Below, piece after piece: positions 26,620 to 35,050 of a stretch of 64,000 nucleotides of DNA. Both the position numbers and the translations under genes were made by a program. Under the pieces are notes generated by a model. The model saw nothing but the letters and a program-made list of their open reading frames with translations. It was not told where the DNA came from and ran no database searches. Source of the DNA: Lachnospiraceae bacterium UBA7076 (GTDB taxonomy: Bacteria > Bacillota > Clostridia > Lachnospirales > Lachnospiraceae); the NCBI GenBank assembly GCA_002493625.1, contig DKZK01000013.1, positions 43,573 to 107,572 on the forward strand. Direction: 5' to 3'. Each line of letters opens with the position of its first letter. Positions within the stretch are counted from its first letter, which is position 1.

Positions 26620-26637
26620 TTAAGGAGTGTAAATGAG

Positions 26638-27006
26638 ATGATTAATAAAGAATCAAGAAGCGTTAGACGTGTTAAAAAGCATTTAAGAGTTCGTAACCGT
26701 TTCAGCGGTACAGCAGCAAGACCTCGTTTAGCAGTATTCAGAAGTAATAATCATATGTACGCTCAGATTATTGATGATACGGCTGGACATACTTTAGTGT
26801 CTGCTTCCACTGTTCAGAAGGATGTAAAGGCTGAGCTTGAGAAGACAAATGATGTGGCAGCGGCTGCTTATCTCGGAACGGTTATAGCAAAAAGAGCCCT
26901 TGATGCAGGAATAACGACAGTTGTTTTCGACAGAGGCGGATTTGTTTATCATGGTAAGATTAAGGCATTAGCAGATGCAGCAAGAGAAGCTGGATTGGAA
27001 TTCTAA
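26638..27006 (+). CDS. rplR: 50S ribosomal protein L18
   Basis: 122 residues; binds 5S rRNA together with L5. RLAVFRSNNHMYAQIIDD and FDRGGFVYHGKIKALADAAREAGL are diagnostic. ATG 26638 follows TAAGGAG. Confidence 0.98.
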   Translation: MINKESRSVRRVKKHLRVRNRFSGTAARPRLAVFRSNNHMYAQIIDDTAGHTLVSASTVQKDVKAELEKTNDVAAAAYLGTVIAKRALDAGITTVVFDRGGFVYHGKIKALADAAREAGLEF

Positions 27007-27025
27007 TAAGGAGGAAAAGCGACAT

Positions 27026-27535
27026 ATGAAGCATGAAATCATAGATGCGAGTAAGTTAGAATTAGAAGAAAATGTTGTAAACATTAAGCGTGTTACGAAA
27101 GTTGTTAAGGGCGGACGTAACATGAGATTTGCTGCTCTTGTGGTTGTCGGAGACAAAAACGGCCATGTAGGCGCCGGCGTAGGAAAGGCTGCGGAAATTC
27201 CGGAAGCCATCCGCAAGGGCAAAGAGGACGCAATAAAGAAATTAGTTAAGGTTAAAATCAATGAAAACGGAAGTATCCCTTATGATTGGGAAGGCAGCTT
27301 CGGCAGTGCAAAGGTATTGCTTAAGTCTTCTCCAAAGGGTACCGGTATTATCGCAGGAGGTCCTGCCCGTTCCGTACTTGAGCTTGCGGGATACAAGAAC
27401 ATCCGTACAAAGTCCTTAGGTTCAAATAACAAGCAGAATGTTGTTCTTGCTACTATCGCAGGACTTGCTGAAATTAAGTCTCCTGAGGAAGTTGCAAAGC
27501 TTCGCAGCAAATCTTTAGATGAGATTCTTAACTAA
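27026..27535 (+). CDS. rpsE: 30S ribosomal protein S5
   Basis: 169 residues; works with S4 in decoding accuracy (ram and spectinomycin-resistance site). VKGGRNMRFAALVVVGD and the C-terminal APKGTGIIAGG-like PKGTGIIAGGPARS are clear. The frame runs 17 codons upstream into rplR, but ATG 27026 has the AAGGAGG site and normal length. Confidence 0.98.
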   Translation: MKHEIIDASKLELEENVVNIKRVTKVVKGGRNMRFAALVVVGDKNGHVGAGVGKAAEIPEAIRKGKEDAIKKLVKVKINENGSIPYDWEGSFGSAKVLLKSSPKGTGIIAGGPARSVLELAGYKNIRTKSLGSNNKQNVVLATIAGLAEIKSPEEVAKLRSKSLDEILN

Positions 27536-27549
27536 GGAGGGATTTAAAA

Positions 27550-27732
27550 ATGGCAGATAAGTTAAAGGTTACGTTAGTTAAGTCACCGATTGGCGCTATT
27601 CCAAAGCATAGAGCTACCGTTGCGGCACTTGGACTCAGAAAGCTTAATAAGAGTGTTGAGCTTCCAAATAATGCATCAACATTGGGAATGGTAAAACAGG
27701 TTAGTCACTTAGTTAAGGTAGAGGAAGTTTAA
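27550..27732 (+). CDS. rpmD: 50S ribosomal protein L30
   Basis: 60 residues, ferredoxin-like fold. KVTLVKSPIGAIPKHRATVAALGL is the family signature. Starts 14 bases after rpsE behind AAGGAGG. Confidence 0.97.
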   Translation: MADKLKVTLVKSPIGAIPKHRATVAALGLRKLNKSVELPNNASTLGMVKQVSHLVKVEEV

Positions 27733-27758
27733 TAGTATTTGAATTAGGAGGTACAGTC

Positions 27759-28199
27759 ATGGATTTATCGAACTTAAAGCCGGCTGAAGGCGCTGTGACA
27801 AGCGGTAATTTCAGGAGAGGCCGTGGACATGGTTCAGGAAATGGCAAGACCGCAGGTAAGGGACACAAGGGTCAGAAGGCTCGTTCAGGTGCACCAAGAC
27901 CGGGCTTTGAAGGTGGTCAGATGCCACTTTATAGAAGAATACCAAAGAGAGGATTCACTTGCAGAAACCATAAGGAAATCGTTGCAATCAATTTGTCTGT
28001 TCTTGAAAGATTTGAGGATGGTTCTGAGGTAACTGTTGCAACGCTTATTGAGGCAGGCATTGTTAAGAATCCCAGAGATGGTGTTAAGATATTGGGAAAT
28101 GGAGAGTTAACTAAGAAGCTTACTGTTAAGGTTAATGCCTGCAGTAAAGCTGCCGCTGAGAAAATCGAGGCACTTGGTGGAAAAGTTGAGGTGGTTTAG
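27759..28199 (+). CDS. rplO: 50S ribosomal protein L15
   Basis: 146 residues; late 50S assembly protein. The Gly/Lys/Arg-rich N-terminal arm (GRGHGSGNGKTAGKGHKGQ) and EGGQMPLYRRIPKRGF are diagnostic. secY starts 2 bases after its stop. Confidence 0.98.
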   Translation: MDLSNLKPAEGAVTSGNFRRGRGHGSGNGKTAGKGHKGQKARSGAPRPGFEGGQMPLYRRIPKRGFTCRNHKEIVAINLSVLERFEDGSEVTVATLIEAGIVKNPRDGVKILGNGELTKKLTVKVNACSKAAAEKIEALGGKVEVV

Positions 28200-28201
28200 G
28201 T

Positions 28202-29521
28202 ATGTTCAAAACCTTGAGAGACGCTCTTAAAGTAAAGGATATACGAAATGGTTTGCTTTTTACGTTCTTTATAATGATTGTAATAAGACTTGGCTCACAT
28301 ATTCCGGTGCCGGGTCTTAACACAGAGGAGATAAAGGCATATATGGACTCCATGTTTGGTGATTCCGGCGCCGGCAATCTGCTTGCAACATTTACGGGCG
28401 GTTCATTTACACAGATGACCATATTTGCCCTGAATGTAACGCCATATATCACATCCTCAATTATAATACAGCTTCTCACGATAGCTATTCCGGCTCTTGA
28501 GGAGATGCAGAGAGATGGTGAGGACGGACGTAAAAAGATGACGGCAATAACAAGGTATGTGACCTTGCTTCTCGCTGTCATTGAAAGTATTGGTCTTTCC
28601 ATAGGCTTTGACAGAGGAGGCTTTTTTACCATAAACACGACACTTGGGTATTTTACTGTTGTTGTTACACTTACGGCAGGCAGTGCCTTTGTTATGTGGC
28701 TGGGGGAAAAGGTTACGGACTACGGTGTTGGAAACGGTATATCAATTATACTTTTAATAAACATCGTTTCAAGGATGCCTGATGATTTTTATAATCTTTA
28801 CGTGATGTTTGTAAAGGGTAAGGATATTGTAAATCAAACGATAGCTGTCGTTGTTGTTCTGGCAGTTGTAATTGTTACAATCGTTCTTGTCGTTCTGCTT
28901 CAGGACGGTGTAAGAAAAATACCTGTTCAATATGCGCAGAAGGTTCAGGGAAGAAGAATGGTCGGCGGACAGGCGAGTCATATTCCACTTAAGGTTAATA
29001 CCTCAGGTGTTATTCCCGTAATCTTTGCATCGTCAATTCTTTCGGTGCCGTCAGTTGTTGTAAGTCTGTTCAGCATTAAGGTATCGGGAACATGGGCAAA
29101 GATCTTTGAGGGCATGAATCAGTCGTACTGGTGTAACCGGGATCATCCTTGGGCAAGCATAGGACTTCTGGTATATATTCTTTTAGTTTTCTTCTTTGCT
29201 TATTTCTATACATCGGTTACGTTTAATCCGATGGAGATAGCAAATAACATGAAAAGAAGCGGTGGATTTGTCCCGGGTATCAGACCGGGTAAGCCGACAC
29301 AGGATTATCTGAATAAGATACTCAATTATATTGTGTTTATTGGAGCTGTTGGGCTTATATTAGTAGCTGTTATACCGATATTTTTTAACGGCTGGTTTGG
29401 CGCAAATGTATCCTTCGGCGGAACATCGCTTATAATCATTGTTGGTGTAATCGTAGAGACAATAAAGCAGATAGAATCAAAGATGATTGTCAGAAATTAT
29501 TCGGGATTTTTAAATAGTTAG
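28202..29521 (+). CDS. secY: protein translocase subunit SecY
   Basis: 439 residues, about ten membrane spans; the channel of the Sec translocon, used by the adhesin and other exported proteins here. FIMIVIRLGSHIPVPG in TM1, the plug/TM2 region and the cytoplasmic loop with SGGFVPGIRPG before TM9 are conserved. The periplasmic loop near 300 (FEGMNQSYWCNRDHPW) is slightly expanded. Followed by a hairpin before adk. Confidence 0.98.
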   Translation: MFKTLRDALKVKDIRNGLLFTFFIMIVIRLGSHIPVPGLNTEEIKAYMDSMFGDSGAGNLLATFTGGSFTQMTIFALNVTPYITSSIIIQLLTIAIPALEEMQRDGEDGRKKMTAITRYVTLLLAVIESIGLSIGFDRGGFFTINTTLGYFTVVVTLTAGSAFVMWLGEKVTDYGVGNGISIILLINIVSRMPDDFYNLYVMFVKGKDIVNQTIAVVVVLAVVIVTIVLVVLLQDGVRKIPVQYAQKVQGRRMVGGQASHIPLKVNTSGVIPVIFASSILSVPSVVVSLFSIKVSGTWAKIFEGMNQSYWCNRDHPWASIGLLVYILLVFFFAYFYTSVTFNPMEIANNMKRSGGFVPGIRPGKPTQDYLNKILNYIVFIGAVGLILVAVIPIFFNGWFGANVSFGGTSLIIIVGVIVETIKQIESKMIVRNYSGFLNS

Positions 29522-29527
29522 GGATAA

Positions 29528-29553
29528 GGGTTGCTGTGAAAATGCGGCAGCCC
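29528..29553 (+). terminator. GC-rich hairpin between secY and adk, possible attenuator
   Basis: GGGTTGCTG pairs with CGGCAGCCC (two wobble pairs) over an eight-base loop. The T-rich stretch begins only some 11 bases later, so termination may be partial. The right arm resembles the GCGGCAGCC arm of the family at 18007. Confidence 0.5.
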
Positions 29554-29591
29554 AATTCCTGGTTTTATAACTTTTTTAGGAGGTAATGTTT

Positions 29592-30236
29592 ATGAAGATT
29601 ATTATGTTGGGTGCGCCTGGCGCAGGAAAAGGAACACAGGCTAAGATGATAGCAGAAAAGTATTCGATTCCACACATTTCAACAGGTGATATATTCAGGG
29701 CAAATATAAAAAACGGAACGGAGCTTGGTGCAAAGGCTAAGGAATATATGGATAAGGGGCTTCTTGTACCGGATGAGCTTGTTGTAGATCTTATTATGGA
29801 CAGATTTAAGGCTGATGACTGCAAAAACGGATATGTGCTTGATGGCTTCCCAAGAACAATTCCACAGGCAGAAGCATTGGATAAAGCACTTTCAGCAAAC
29901 GGCGAGAGCATTGATTATGCAATCAATGTTGAGGTGCCTGATGAGAATATTGTAAACAGAATGTCAGGAAGAAGGGCATGCGTAGGCTGCGGCGCAACTT
30001 ATCACATTAAGTACAATCCTACAAAGGTTGAAGGCAAATGTGATGCCTGCGGTGAGGAGCTTATTTTAAGGGATGATGATAAGCCGGAGACAGTTCTTAA
30101 CAGACTTTCCGTTTACCATGAGCAGACACAGCCTCTTATTGATTATTATACAAAGAAGGGCGTTATTGCCGAGGTTGACGGAACAAAGGATATGCAGGAT
30201 GTATTTAATGCAATTGTAGGCATTTTGGGAGAGTAA
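29592..30236 (+). CDS. adk: adenylate kinase, zinc-LID type
   Basis: Converts ATP + AMP to 2 ADP. 214 residues: P-loop GAPGAGKGTQ 7-16, AMP site STGD and DGFPRT, and a LID with C130/C133/C150/C153, the four-Cys zinc site of Gram-positive enzymes. ATG 29592 is chosen over the in-frame ATG 29586 because AGGAGGT ends only two bases before the latter. Standard position after secY. Confidence 0.97.
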   Translation: MKIIMLGAPGAGKGTQAKMIAEKYSIPHISTGDIFRANIKNGTELGAKAKEYMDKGLLVPDELVVDLIMDRFKADDCKNGYVLDGFPRTIPQAEALDKALSANGESIDYAINVEVPDENIVNRMSGRRACVGCGATYHIKYNPTKVEGKCDACGEELILRDDDKPETVLNRLSVYHEQTQPLIDYYTKKGVIAEVDGTKDMQDVFNAIVGILGE

Positions 30237-30241
30237 GAAAA

Positions 30242-31009
30242 ATGGCTATTATAATAAAATCCCATAGAGAAATTGAACTGATGAAGGAGGCAGGCAGGAT
30301 ACTTGCCATAACCCATGAGGAAATCAGGAAGATAATTAAACCGGGCATATCAACCTATGATATTGATAAGCTTGGAGAGGAAGTAATCAGGAGCTATGGG
30401 TGCATACCATCATTTTTAAACTATAATGGTTATCCGGCATCTATATGTACCTCCGTAAATGATGAGGTTGTGCACGGGATTCCTTCAAAGGACAGAATTC
30501 TGCAGGAGGGAGACATCATAAGTCTGGATGCAGGCGTAATATATAACGGCTATCATTCTGATTCCGCAAGAACCTATCCCGTAGGAAAGGTAAGCGAGAA
30601 GGCGGAAAGACTTATGAAGGTCACAAAGGAAAGTTTTTTTGAAGGACTTAAAATGTGCAGGGACGGAAATCATGTAAATGATATTTCAAAGGCGGTATTT
30701 GACTATATTACTGCAAGAGGTTACTCTGCGGTGAGAGACCTGGTAGGTCATGGCGTAGGCGCAAACTTACATGAGGCGCCGGAGGTTCCGAATTTTACAA
30801 GACCGAGAAAAGGTCCGAAGCTGAAAGCAGGAATGACGATAGCGGTAGAGCCTATGATTAACATAGGAACTTATGAGGTGGAATGGCTGGATGATGACTG
30901 GACCGTCGTCACGGCAGACGGAGAGCTTTCGTCCCATTATGAGAATACAATTCTTATAACGGAGGGGGATCCGGTTATTCTGTCACAGGCAGAGGGAATT
31001 GAATTGTAA
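30242..31009 (+). CDS. map: methionine aminopeptidase, type I
   Basis: Removes the initiator Met from nascent proteins. 255 residues with all five metal ligands: D96, D107, H170, E203, E234, plus H79 of the VHGIPS motif. No N-terminal SH3 zinc extension. Five bases after adk, with its ribosome site (GGGAGAG) in the adk end. In many Clostridia a KOW-domain protein lies between map and infA; it is absent here. Confidence 0.97.
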   Translation: MAIIIKSHREIELMKEAGRILAITHEEIRKIIKPGISTYDIDKLGEEVIRSYGCIPSFLNYNGYPASICTSVNDEVVHGIPSKDRILQEGDIISLDAGVIYNGYHSDSARTYPVGKVSEKAERLMKVTKESFFEGLKMCRDGNHVNDISKAVFDYITARGYSAVRDLVGHGVGANLHEAPEVPNFTRPRKGPKLKAGMTIAVEPMINIGTYEVEWLDDDWTVVTADGELSSHYENTILITEGDPVILSQAEGIEL

Positions 31010-31027
31010 TATAAGGAGGATTAATAT

Positions 31028-31246
31028 ATGCCAAAAGCGGACGAGATAGAAATGGAAGGTGTAGTCCTTGAGAAGCTTCCAAACGCGATGTTTCAGGTTG
31101 AACTGGAAAATGGACTTAAGGTTCTTGCACATATAAGTGGAAAACTCAGAATGAATTATATAAAAATTCTTCCGGGAGATAAGGTTACGGTTGTACTTTC
31201 ACCATACGATCTTACAAAGGGAAGAATAACATGGAGGGCTAAATAG
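31028..31246 (+). CDS. infA: translation initiation factor IF-1
   Basis: 72 residues, OB fold; blocks the A site during initiation. EKLPNAMFQVELENG and LAHISGKLRMNYIKILPGDKV are diagnostic. Strong TAAGGAGG site. Confidence 0.98.
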   Translation: MPKADEIEMEGVVLEKLPNAMFQVELENGLKVLAHISGKLRMNYIKILPGDKVTVVLSPYDLTKGRITWRAK

Positions 31247-31297
31247 CGAAAAGCCTTTAAAACAGCCAAATTGTTAATAAATTAATAAAAAAACTGC

Positions 31298-31326
31298 TTG
31301 CATTATATTCTGGAAAATGTTAGAAT
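31298..31326 (+). promoter_or_regulatory. internal sigma-A promoter before rpmJ
   Basis: TTGCAT 31298-31303, 17-base spacer, TAGAAT 31321-31326. Downstream a TATCAA-TTTTT/AAAAAGTTGATA stem and a CTGGTGAC/GTCGCCAG hairpin (31390-31409) lie before the rpmJ ribosome site. It would let rpmJ-rpsM-rpsK-rpsD-rpoA-rplQ be transcribed separately from the S10-spc part. Confidence 0.62.
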
Positions 31327-31431
31327 ATCAATTTGTAGCGGACTTTTTTAAGTTGTATCAATTTTTTTAAAAAGTTGATATATAATATGTCTGGTGACGA
31401 AGTCGCCAGGACTTGAAAGGAGTGCATTTTA

Positions 31432-31545
31432 ATGAAGGTTAGAGCATCAGTTAAACCGATTTGCGATAAGTGCAAAGTCATTAAAAGAAAAGGCAGTATT
31501 CGTATAATCTGCGAAAATCCAAAGCACAAACAGCGTCAGGGTTAG
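31432..31545 (+). CDS. rpmJ: 50S ribosomal protein L36
   Basis: 37 residues, MKVRASVKPICDKCKVIKRK onward; Cys11, Cys14, Cys27 and His32 form the zinc site of the C+ form. ATG behind AAAGGAG. Confidence 0.97.
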   Translation: MKVRASVKPICDKCKVIKRKGSIRIICENPKHKQRQG

Positions 31546-31565
31546 TAATATGCTTAATCCATGAC

Positions 31566-31657
31566 AGGTCAGAACAAGGTATGTAGGATGATGGCCCATC
31601 TGTGAATATGCCTTGTATTTGTGCACGTGATACTATTCCATATCACGTTACTGACCT
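31566..31657 (+). promoter_or_regulatory. three-way-junction RNA in the rpsM leader
   Basis: In the 335-base gap between rpmJ and rpsM a closing stem AGGTCAG/CTGACCT (31566-31572 with 31651-31657) encloses two arms: ACAAGGTAT/ATGCCTTGT (31574-31582 with 31608-31616), which holds an inner GATG..CATC helix, and a perfect eight-pair ACGTGATA/TATCACGT (31625-31632 with 31641-31648). Further down is TAGAAAAC-ATG-GTTTTCTA (31686-31704). No U tract follows. It resembles a protein-binding leader; S4 or S13 would be natural ligands, which is inference. Confidence 0.6.
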
Positions 31658-31880
31658 ATAGCAGGGTTCTTTGAACCATGCCGGTAGAAAACATGGTTTT
31701 CTATCAAATAAATAAAGCGGCTGTAGCATTTGATATGCTAATTATATAACAAGGTATTGATTTTTTGTCAAAGCCGGTATGCATTTCACCTTTGTAATCG
31801 GTACGAGCGCTAACTGAGTGCAAAGGATATCGGAGCGGCGAAAAATGAGCGCAAAAGAAAATTTCGGAGGTATATTTAGA

Positions 31881-32249
31881 ATGGCTCGTATTTCAGGTGT
31901 TGATTTACCAAGAGAGAAGCGTGTCGAGATAGGTCTTACTTATATTTACGGTATAGGCAGGACTTCTTCAGCAAGAATTCTTAAAGAAGCAAATGTAGAT
32001 CCGGATACAAGAGTTCGTGACCTTACTGATGATGAGGTTAAGAGAATCAGTGAAGTTATCAATGAAACTCAGGTTGTAGAGGGTGATTTACGTAGAGAGA
32101 TAGCTCTTAATATTAAGCGTTTACAGGAAATTGGCTGTTATCGTGGAATCCGCCACAGAAAGGGATTGCCTGTTCGTGGTCAGAAAACCAAGACAAACGC
32201 AAGAACCCGTAAAGGTCCTAAGAAAACTGTAGCTAATAAGAAGAAGTAA
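31881..32249 (+). CDS. rpsM: 30S ribosomal protein S13
   Basis: 122 residues; contacts P-site tRNA and bridges to L5. MARISGVDLPREKRVEIGLTYIYG at the start and GLPVRGQKTKTNARTRKG at the end are diagnostic. The frame is open 21 codons upstream, but ATG 31881 with GGAGG ten bases before it gives the universal N-terminus. Confidence 0.98.
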   Translation: MARISGVDLPREKRVEIGLTYIYGIGRTSSARILKEANVDPDTRVRDLTDDEVKRISEVINETQVVEGDLRREIALNIKRLQEIGCYRGIRHRKGLPVRGQKTKTNARTRKGPKKTVANKKK

Positions 32250-32267
32250 TCAGGGAGGTTTAGGTTA

Positions 32268-32666
32268 ATGGCTAAGAAGGTTACTACTAAAAAAGTGACA
32301 AAGAAGCGTGTCAGAAAGAACGTTGAACGTGGACAGGCTCATATTCAGTCATCATTTAATAATACAATTGTTACATTGACAGATGCCGAGGGTAATGCAT
32401 TATCCTGGGCCAGTGCAGGTGGATTAGGTTTCAGAGGTTCAAAGAAGTCCACTCCTTATGCTGCTCAGATGGCAGCAGAGACAGCAGCAAAGGCTGCTTT
32501 GCCTTATGGTCTTAAGACGATTGACGTTATGGTAAAGGGACCGGGTTCAGGCAGAGAGGCAGCTATACGTGCTCTTTCCGCTTGTGGTCTTGAGGTTGTC
32601 AGCATAAGAGACGTGACTCCTGTTCCGCATAACGGATGCCGTCCGCCAAAAAGAAGAAGAGTTTAA
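32268..32666 (+). CDS. rpsK: 30S ribosomal protein S11
   Basis: 132 residues; lines the mRNA exit on the platform. AHIQSSFNNTIVTLTD and the C-terminal DVTPVPHNGCRPPKRRRV are universal. Begins 19 bases after rpsM. Confidence 0.98.
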   Translation: MAKKVTTKKVTKKRVRKNVERGQAHIQSSFNNTIVTLTDAEGNALSWASAGGLGFRGSKKSTPYAAQMAAETAAKAALPYGLKTIDVMVKGPGSGREAAIRALSACGLEVVSIRDVTPVPHNGCRPPKRRRV

Positions 32667-32683
32667 TAGGAGGTACAAAGAAA

Positions 32684-33277
32684 ATGGCAGTAGATAGAAC
32701 CCCAGTTCTTAAGAGATGCAGATCTTTGGGTATGGAGCCAATGTATCTCGGCGTAAATAAAAAGTCAAAAAGAAAGTTAAACAGAGCAAACAGAAAGGTA
32801 AGCGAGTATGGAATGCAGCTTCGTGAGAAGCAGAAGGCTAAATTTATTTATGGCGTGCTTGAGAAGCCTTTCCGTAATTTATTTGAGAAGGCACAGAAGA
32901 TGCCCGGTCTTGCAGGTCCTAACCTTATGATGCTGCTTGAGCTCAGACTCGACAACATTGTTTTCCGTATGGGCTTTGCGAGAACAAGGAGAGAGGCAAG
33001 ACAGATTGTTGACCATAAGCATGTACTGGTAAATGGCAAGTGCGTCAACATTCCTTCCTACAGAGTAGATGCCGGAGACAAAATTGAAATAAGAGAAAAG
33101 AGCAAATCACTTCAGAGATATAAGGATATAGTTGAGGCGAATACGGGACACACAACCCCTGGCTGGATGGAATCAGATCTTGAGTCCTTAAGCGGAACAG
33201 TATTGGAAAGACCACTTAGAGAGCAGATTGACGTTCCTGTAAATGAGACCCTTATTGTCGAGTTATATTCAAAGTAA
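32684..33277 (+). CDS. rpsD: 30S ribosomal protein S4
   Basis: 197 residues; primary 16S binder and fidelity protein, repressor of the alpha operon in enterics. MAVDRTPVLKRCRSLG is the clostridial N-terminus without the four-Cys zinc site. The S4 RNA-binding domain spans about 90-150 (RLDNIVFRMGFARTRREARQ). ATG 32684 with AGGAGG preferred over an upstream in-frame start inside rpsK. Confidence 0.98.
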   Translation: MAVDRTPVLKRCRSLGMEPMYLGVNKKSKRKLNRANRKVSEYGMQLREKQKAKFIYGVLEKPFRNLFEKAQKMPGLAGPNLMMLLELRLDNIVFRMGFARTRREARQIVDHKHVLVNGKCVNIPSYRVDAGDKIEIREKSKSLQRYKDIVEANTGHTTPGWMESDLESLSGTVLERPLREQIDVPVNETLIVELYSK

Positions 33278-33336
33278 AAACTAATGTAACTTATAAACGA
33301 TAGGACCATTCCTATCAGCTAAAAGGAGGGGCAATA

Positions 33337-34293
33337 GTGTTTGAATTTGAGAAACCTAAAATTGAAATCGCTGAAATTTCTGAGGATAATAAGTACGGCA
33401 GATTTGTAGTTGAGCCTTTGGAAAGAGGCTATGGTACAACACTTGGTAATTCACTTAGAAGAATTATGTTGTCATCATTGCCCGGAACGGCAGTGAGCCT
33501 CATTAAAATTAAGGGTGTATTGCATGAGTTTTCCTCAATTCCGGGAGTGAAGGAGGACGTAACTGAAATAGTTATGAATATAAAAGAACTCTGCATTAAA
33601 AATAATGGTGTTGTCAGTGAGGTAAAGCAGGCATATATAGATGCATCTGGTGACTGCGTTGTGACAGCTGGTGACATTCAGTTGGATGGTGATCTTGAAA
33701 TATTAAATCCGGAGCTTGTTATTGCTAATTTAAGCGGCCCGGAGGCAAAGCTTGAGATGGAGCTTACCATTACAAACGGCAGAGGTTATGTGGGCTCTGA
33801 TAAGAACAAGGAGCTTGATTCATCAATTGATGCAATTGCTATCGATTCCATTTATACACCTGTTGAACGTGTAAATCTCACGGTTGAGAATACCCGTGTA
33901 GGGCAGATTACAGATTATGACAAGCTTACGCTTGATGTATTTACCAATGGTACGCTTCCGCCGGATGAGGCTGTAAGCCTTGCGGCAAAGGTACTTAGCG
34001 AGCATCTTAATCTTTTTATTGATTTGTCTGAAAATGCAAAGACGGTTGATGTAATGGTTGAAAAGACCGATGATGCCAAGGAAAAGGTGCTTGAGATGAA
34101 CATTGATGAGCTTGAGCTCTCCGTCCGTTCATATAACTGCCTTAAAAGAGCAGGCATCAATACCGTGGAGGAACTCACAAACAAGACCTCAGAGGATATG
34201 ATGAAGGTTAGAAATCTTGGTCGTAAGTCTTTGGAGGAGGTTCTCGGCAAGCTCAAAGAGCTGGGATTATCACTTAAGACAGGTGATGATTAA
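33337..34293 (+). CDS. rpoA: DNA-directed RNA polymerase alpha subunit
   Basis: 318 residues. N-terminal assembly domain with ERGYGTTLGNSLRRIMLSSLPG, flexible linker near 235-245, then the C-terminal domain that touches UP elements and activators (ELSVRSYNCLKRAGINTVEEL and KNLGRKS-type VRNLGRKSLEEV). GTG start behind AAAGGAGGGG. Confidence 0.98.
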   Translation: MFEFEKPKIEIAEISEDNKYGRFVVEPLERGYGTTLGNSLRRIMLSSLPGTAVSLIKIKGVLHEFSSIPGVKEDVTEIVMNIKELCIKNNGVVSEVKQAYIDASGDCVVTAGDIQLDGDLEILNPELVIANLSGPEAKLEMELTITNGRGYVGSDKNKELDSSIDAIAIDSIYTPVERVNLTVENTRVGQITDYDKLTLDVFTNGTLPPDEAVSLAAKVLSEHLNLFIDLSENAKTVDVMVEKTDDAKEKVLEMNIDELELSVRSYNCLKRAGINTVEELTNKTSEDMMKVRNLGRKSLEEVLGKLKELGLSLKTGDD

Positions 34294-34306
34294 GCCAGGC
34301 AGGGCG

Positions 34307-34343
34307 ATCCTAAGGAATCCGTCACTGCGTGACACCTTAGGAT
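34307..34343 (+). repeat. CCTTAGGA palindromic element between rpoA and rplQ
   Basis: ATCCTAAGG and CCTTAGGAT form a perfect nine-pair outer stem around GTCACTGCGTGAC. The outer arms match the repeats at 25534 and 37672 while the inner stem differs, so the termini are the conserved part. Confidence 0.75.
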
Positions 34344-34422
34344 AAAATCCACTTAAGCCGAAGGATTAAGTAAGCAAAGTGAAGACCCTAATGTAAATTA
34401 GAGGTAAGGAGGATAATTTAAT

Positions 34423-34959
34423 ATGGCTATGTATAGAAAGCTTGGAAAGAAATCAGATCAGAGAAAGGCATTACTTCGTAATCAGGTAACACAGTTACTT
34501 TATCATGGAAAAATTGAAACTACCGAGGCGAGAGCGAAGGAGGTTCGCAAAATTGCAGAGCATCTTATCACGCTTGCAATTAAGGAAAAGGATAACTTTG
34601 ATGAGGTTACCGTAACTGCAAAGGTTGCAAGAAAGGATAAGGACGGCAGGAGAGTTAAGGAAGTTGTTGATGGCAAGAAGGTAACGGTTTATGACGAAGT
34701 ACAAAAGACAATAAAGAAGGATCAGCCTTCAAGACTTCATGTCAGAAGACAGATGCTTCAGGTTCTTTATCCTGTAGTTGAGGTTCCTGCTGAGGCTGCC
34801 GGAAGAAAGGCAGGAACAAAGAAGATTGACCTTACTGCAAAGCTTTTCGATGAGTATGGTACAAAGTATGCATCACGTAAGGGTGGATATACCAGAATAA
34901 TCAAGGTTGGCGAGCGTCGTGGTGACGGAGCTATGAAGGTTATACTGGAGCTTGTATAA
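34423..34959 (+). CDS. rplQ: 50S ribosomal protein L17 with internal extension
   Basis: MYRKLGKKSDQRKALLRNQVTQL and the C-terminal YTRIIKVGERRGDGAMKVILELV define L17, located near the tunnel exit. At 178 residues it is about 50-65 longer than the E. coli or B. subtilis protein; the extra material is a charged insertion at about 60-135 (VARKDKDGRRVKEVVDGKK...). I associate such insertions with Lachnospiraceae-type L17. Confidence 0.97.
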   Translation: MAMYRKLGKKSDQRKALLRNQVTQLLYHGKIETTEARAKEVRKIAEHLITLAIKEKDNFDEVTVTAKVARKDKDGRRVKEVVDGKKVTVYDEVQKTIKKDQPSRLHVRRQMLQVLYPVVEVPAEAAGRKAGTKKIDLTAKLFDEYGTKYASRKGGYTRIIKVGERRGDGAMKVILELV

Positions 34960-34987
34960 GTATAAATTAAAGTAGAGGATATAAAAG

Positions 34988-35040
34988 GGACTGTCGCATC
35001 AGGATTATTTAAGGTGTATAATGTGACAGTCCTGCTTTTA
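34988..35040 (+). terminator. terminator of the ribosomal cluster, CTGYCGCA palindrome family
   Basis: GGACTGTC (34988-34995) pairs with GACAGTCC (35025-35032), extended by CA/TG, and TGCTTTTATTTG follows. The loop contains TATAAT, as in the family member at 18007. The next gene starts only about 10-18 bases later. Confidence 0.72.
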
Positions 35041-35050
35041 TTTGCAGATT

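Noticed and set aside
31546..31880. tRNA or riboswitch in the rpmJ-rpsM gap
   Set aside because: The three-way fold lacks a tRNA acceptor/T-loop pattern and no known riboswitch core could be recognised.
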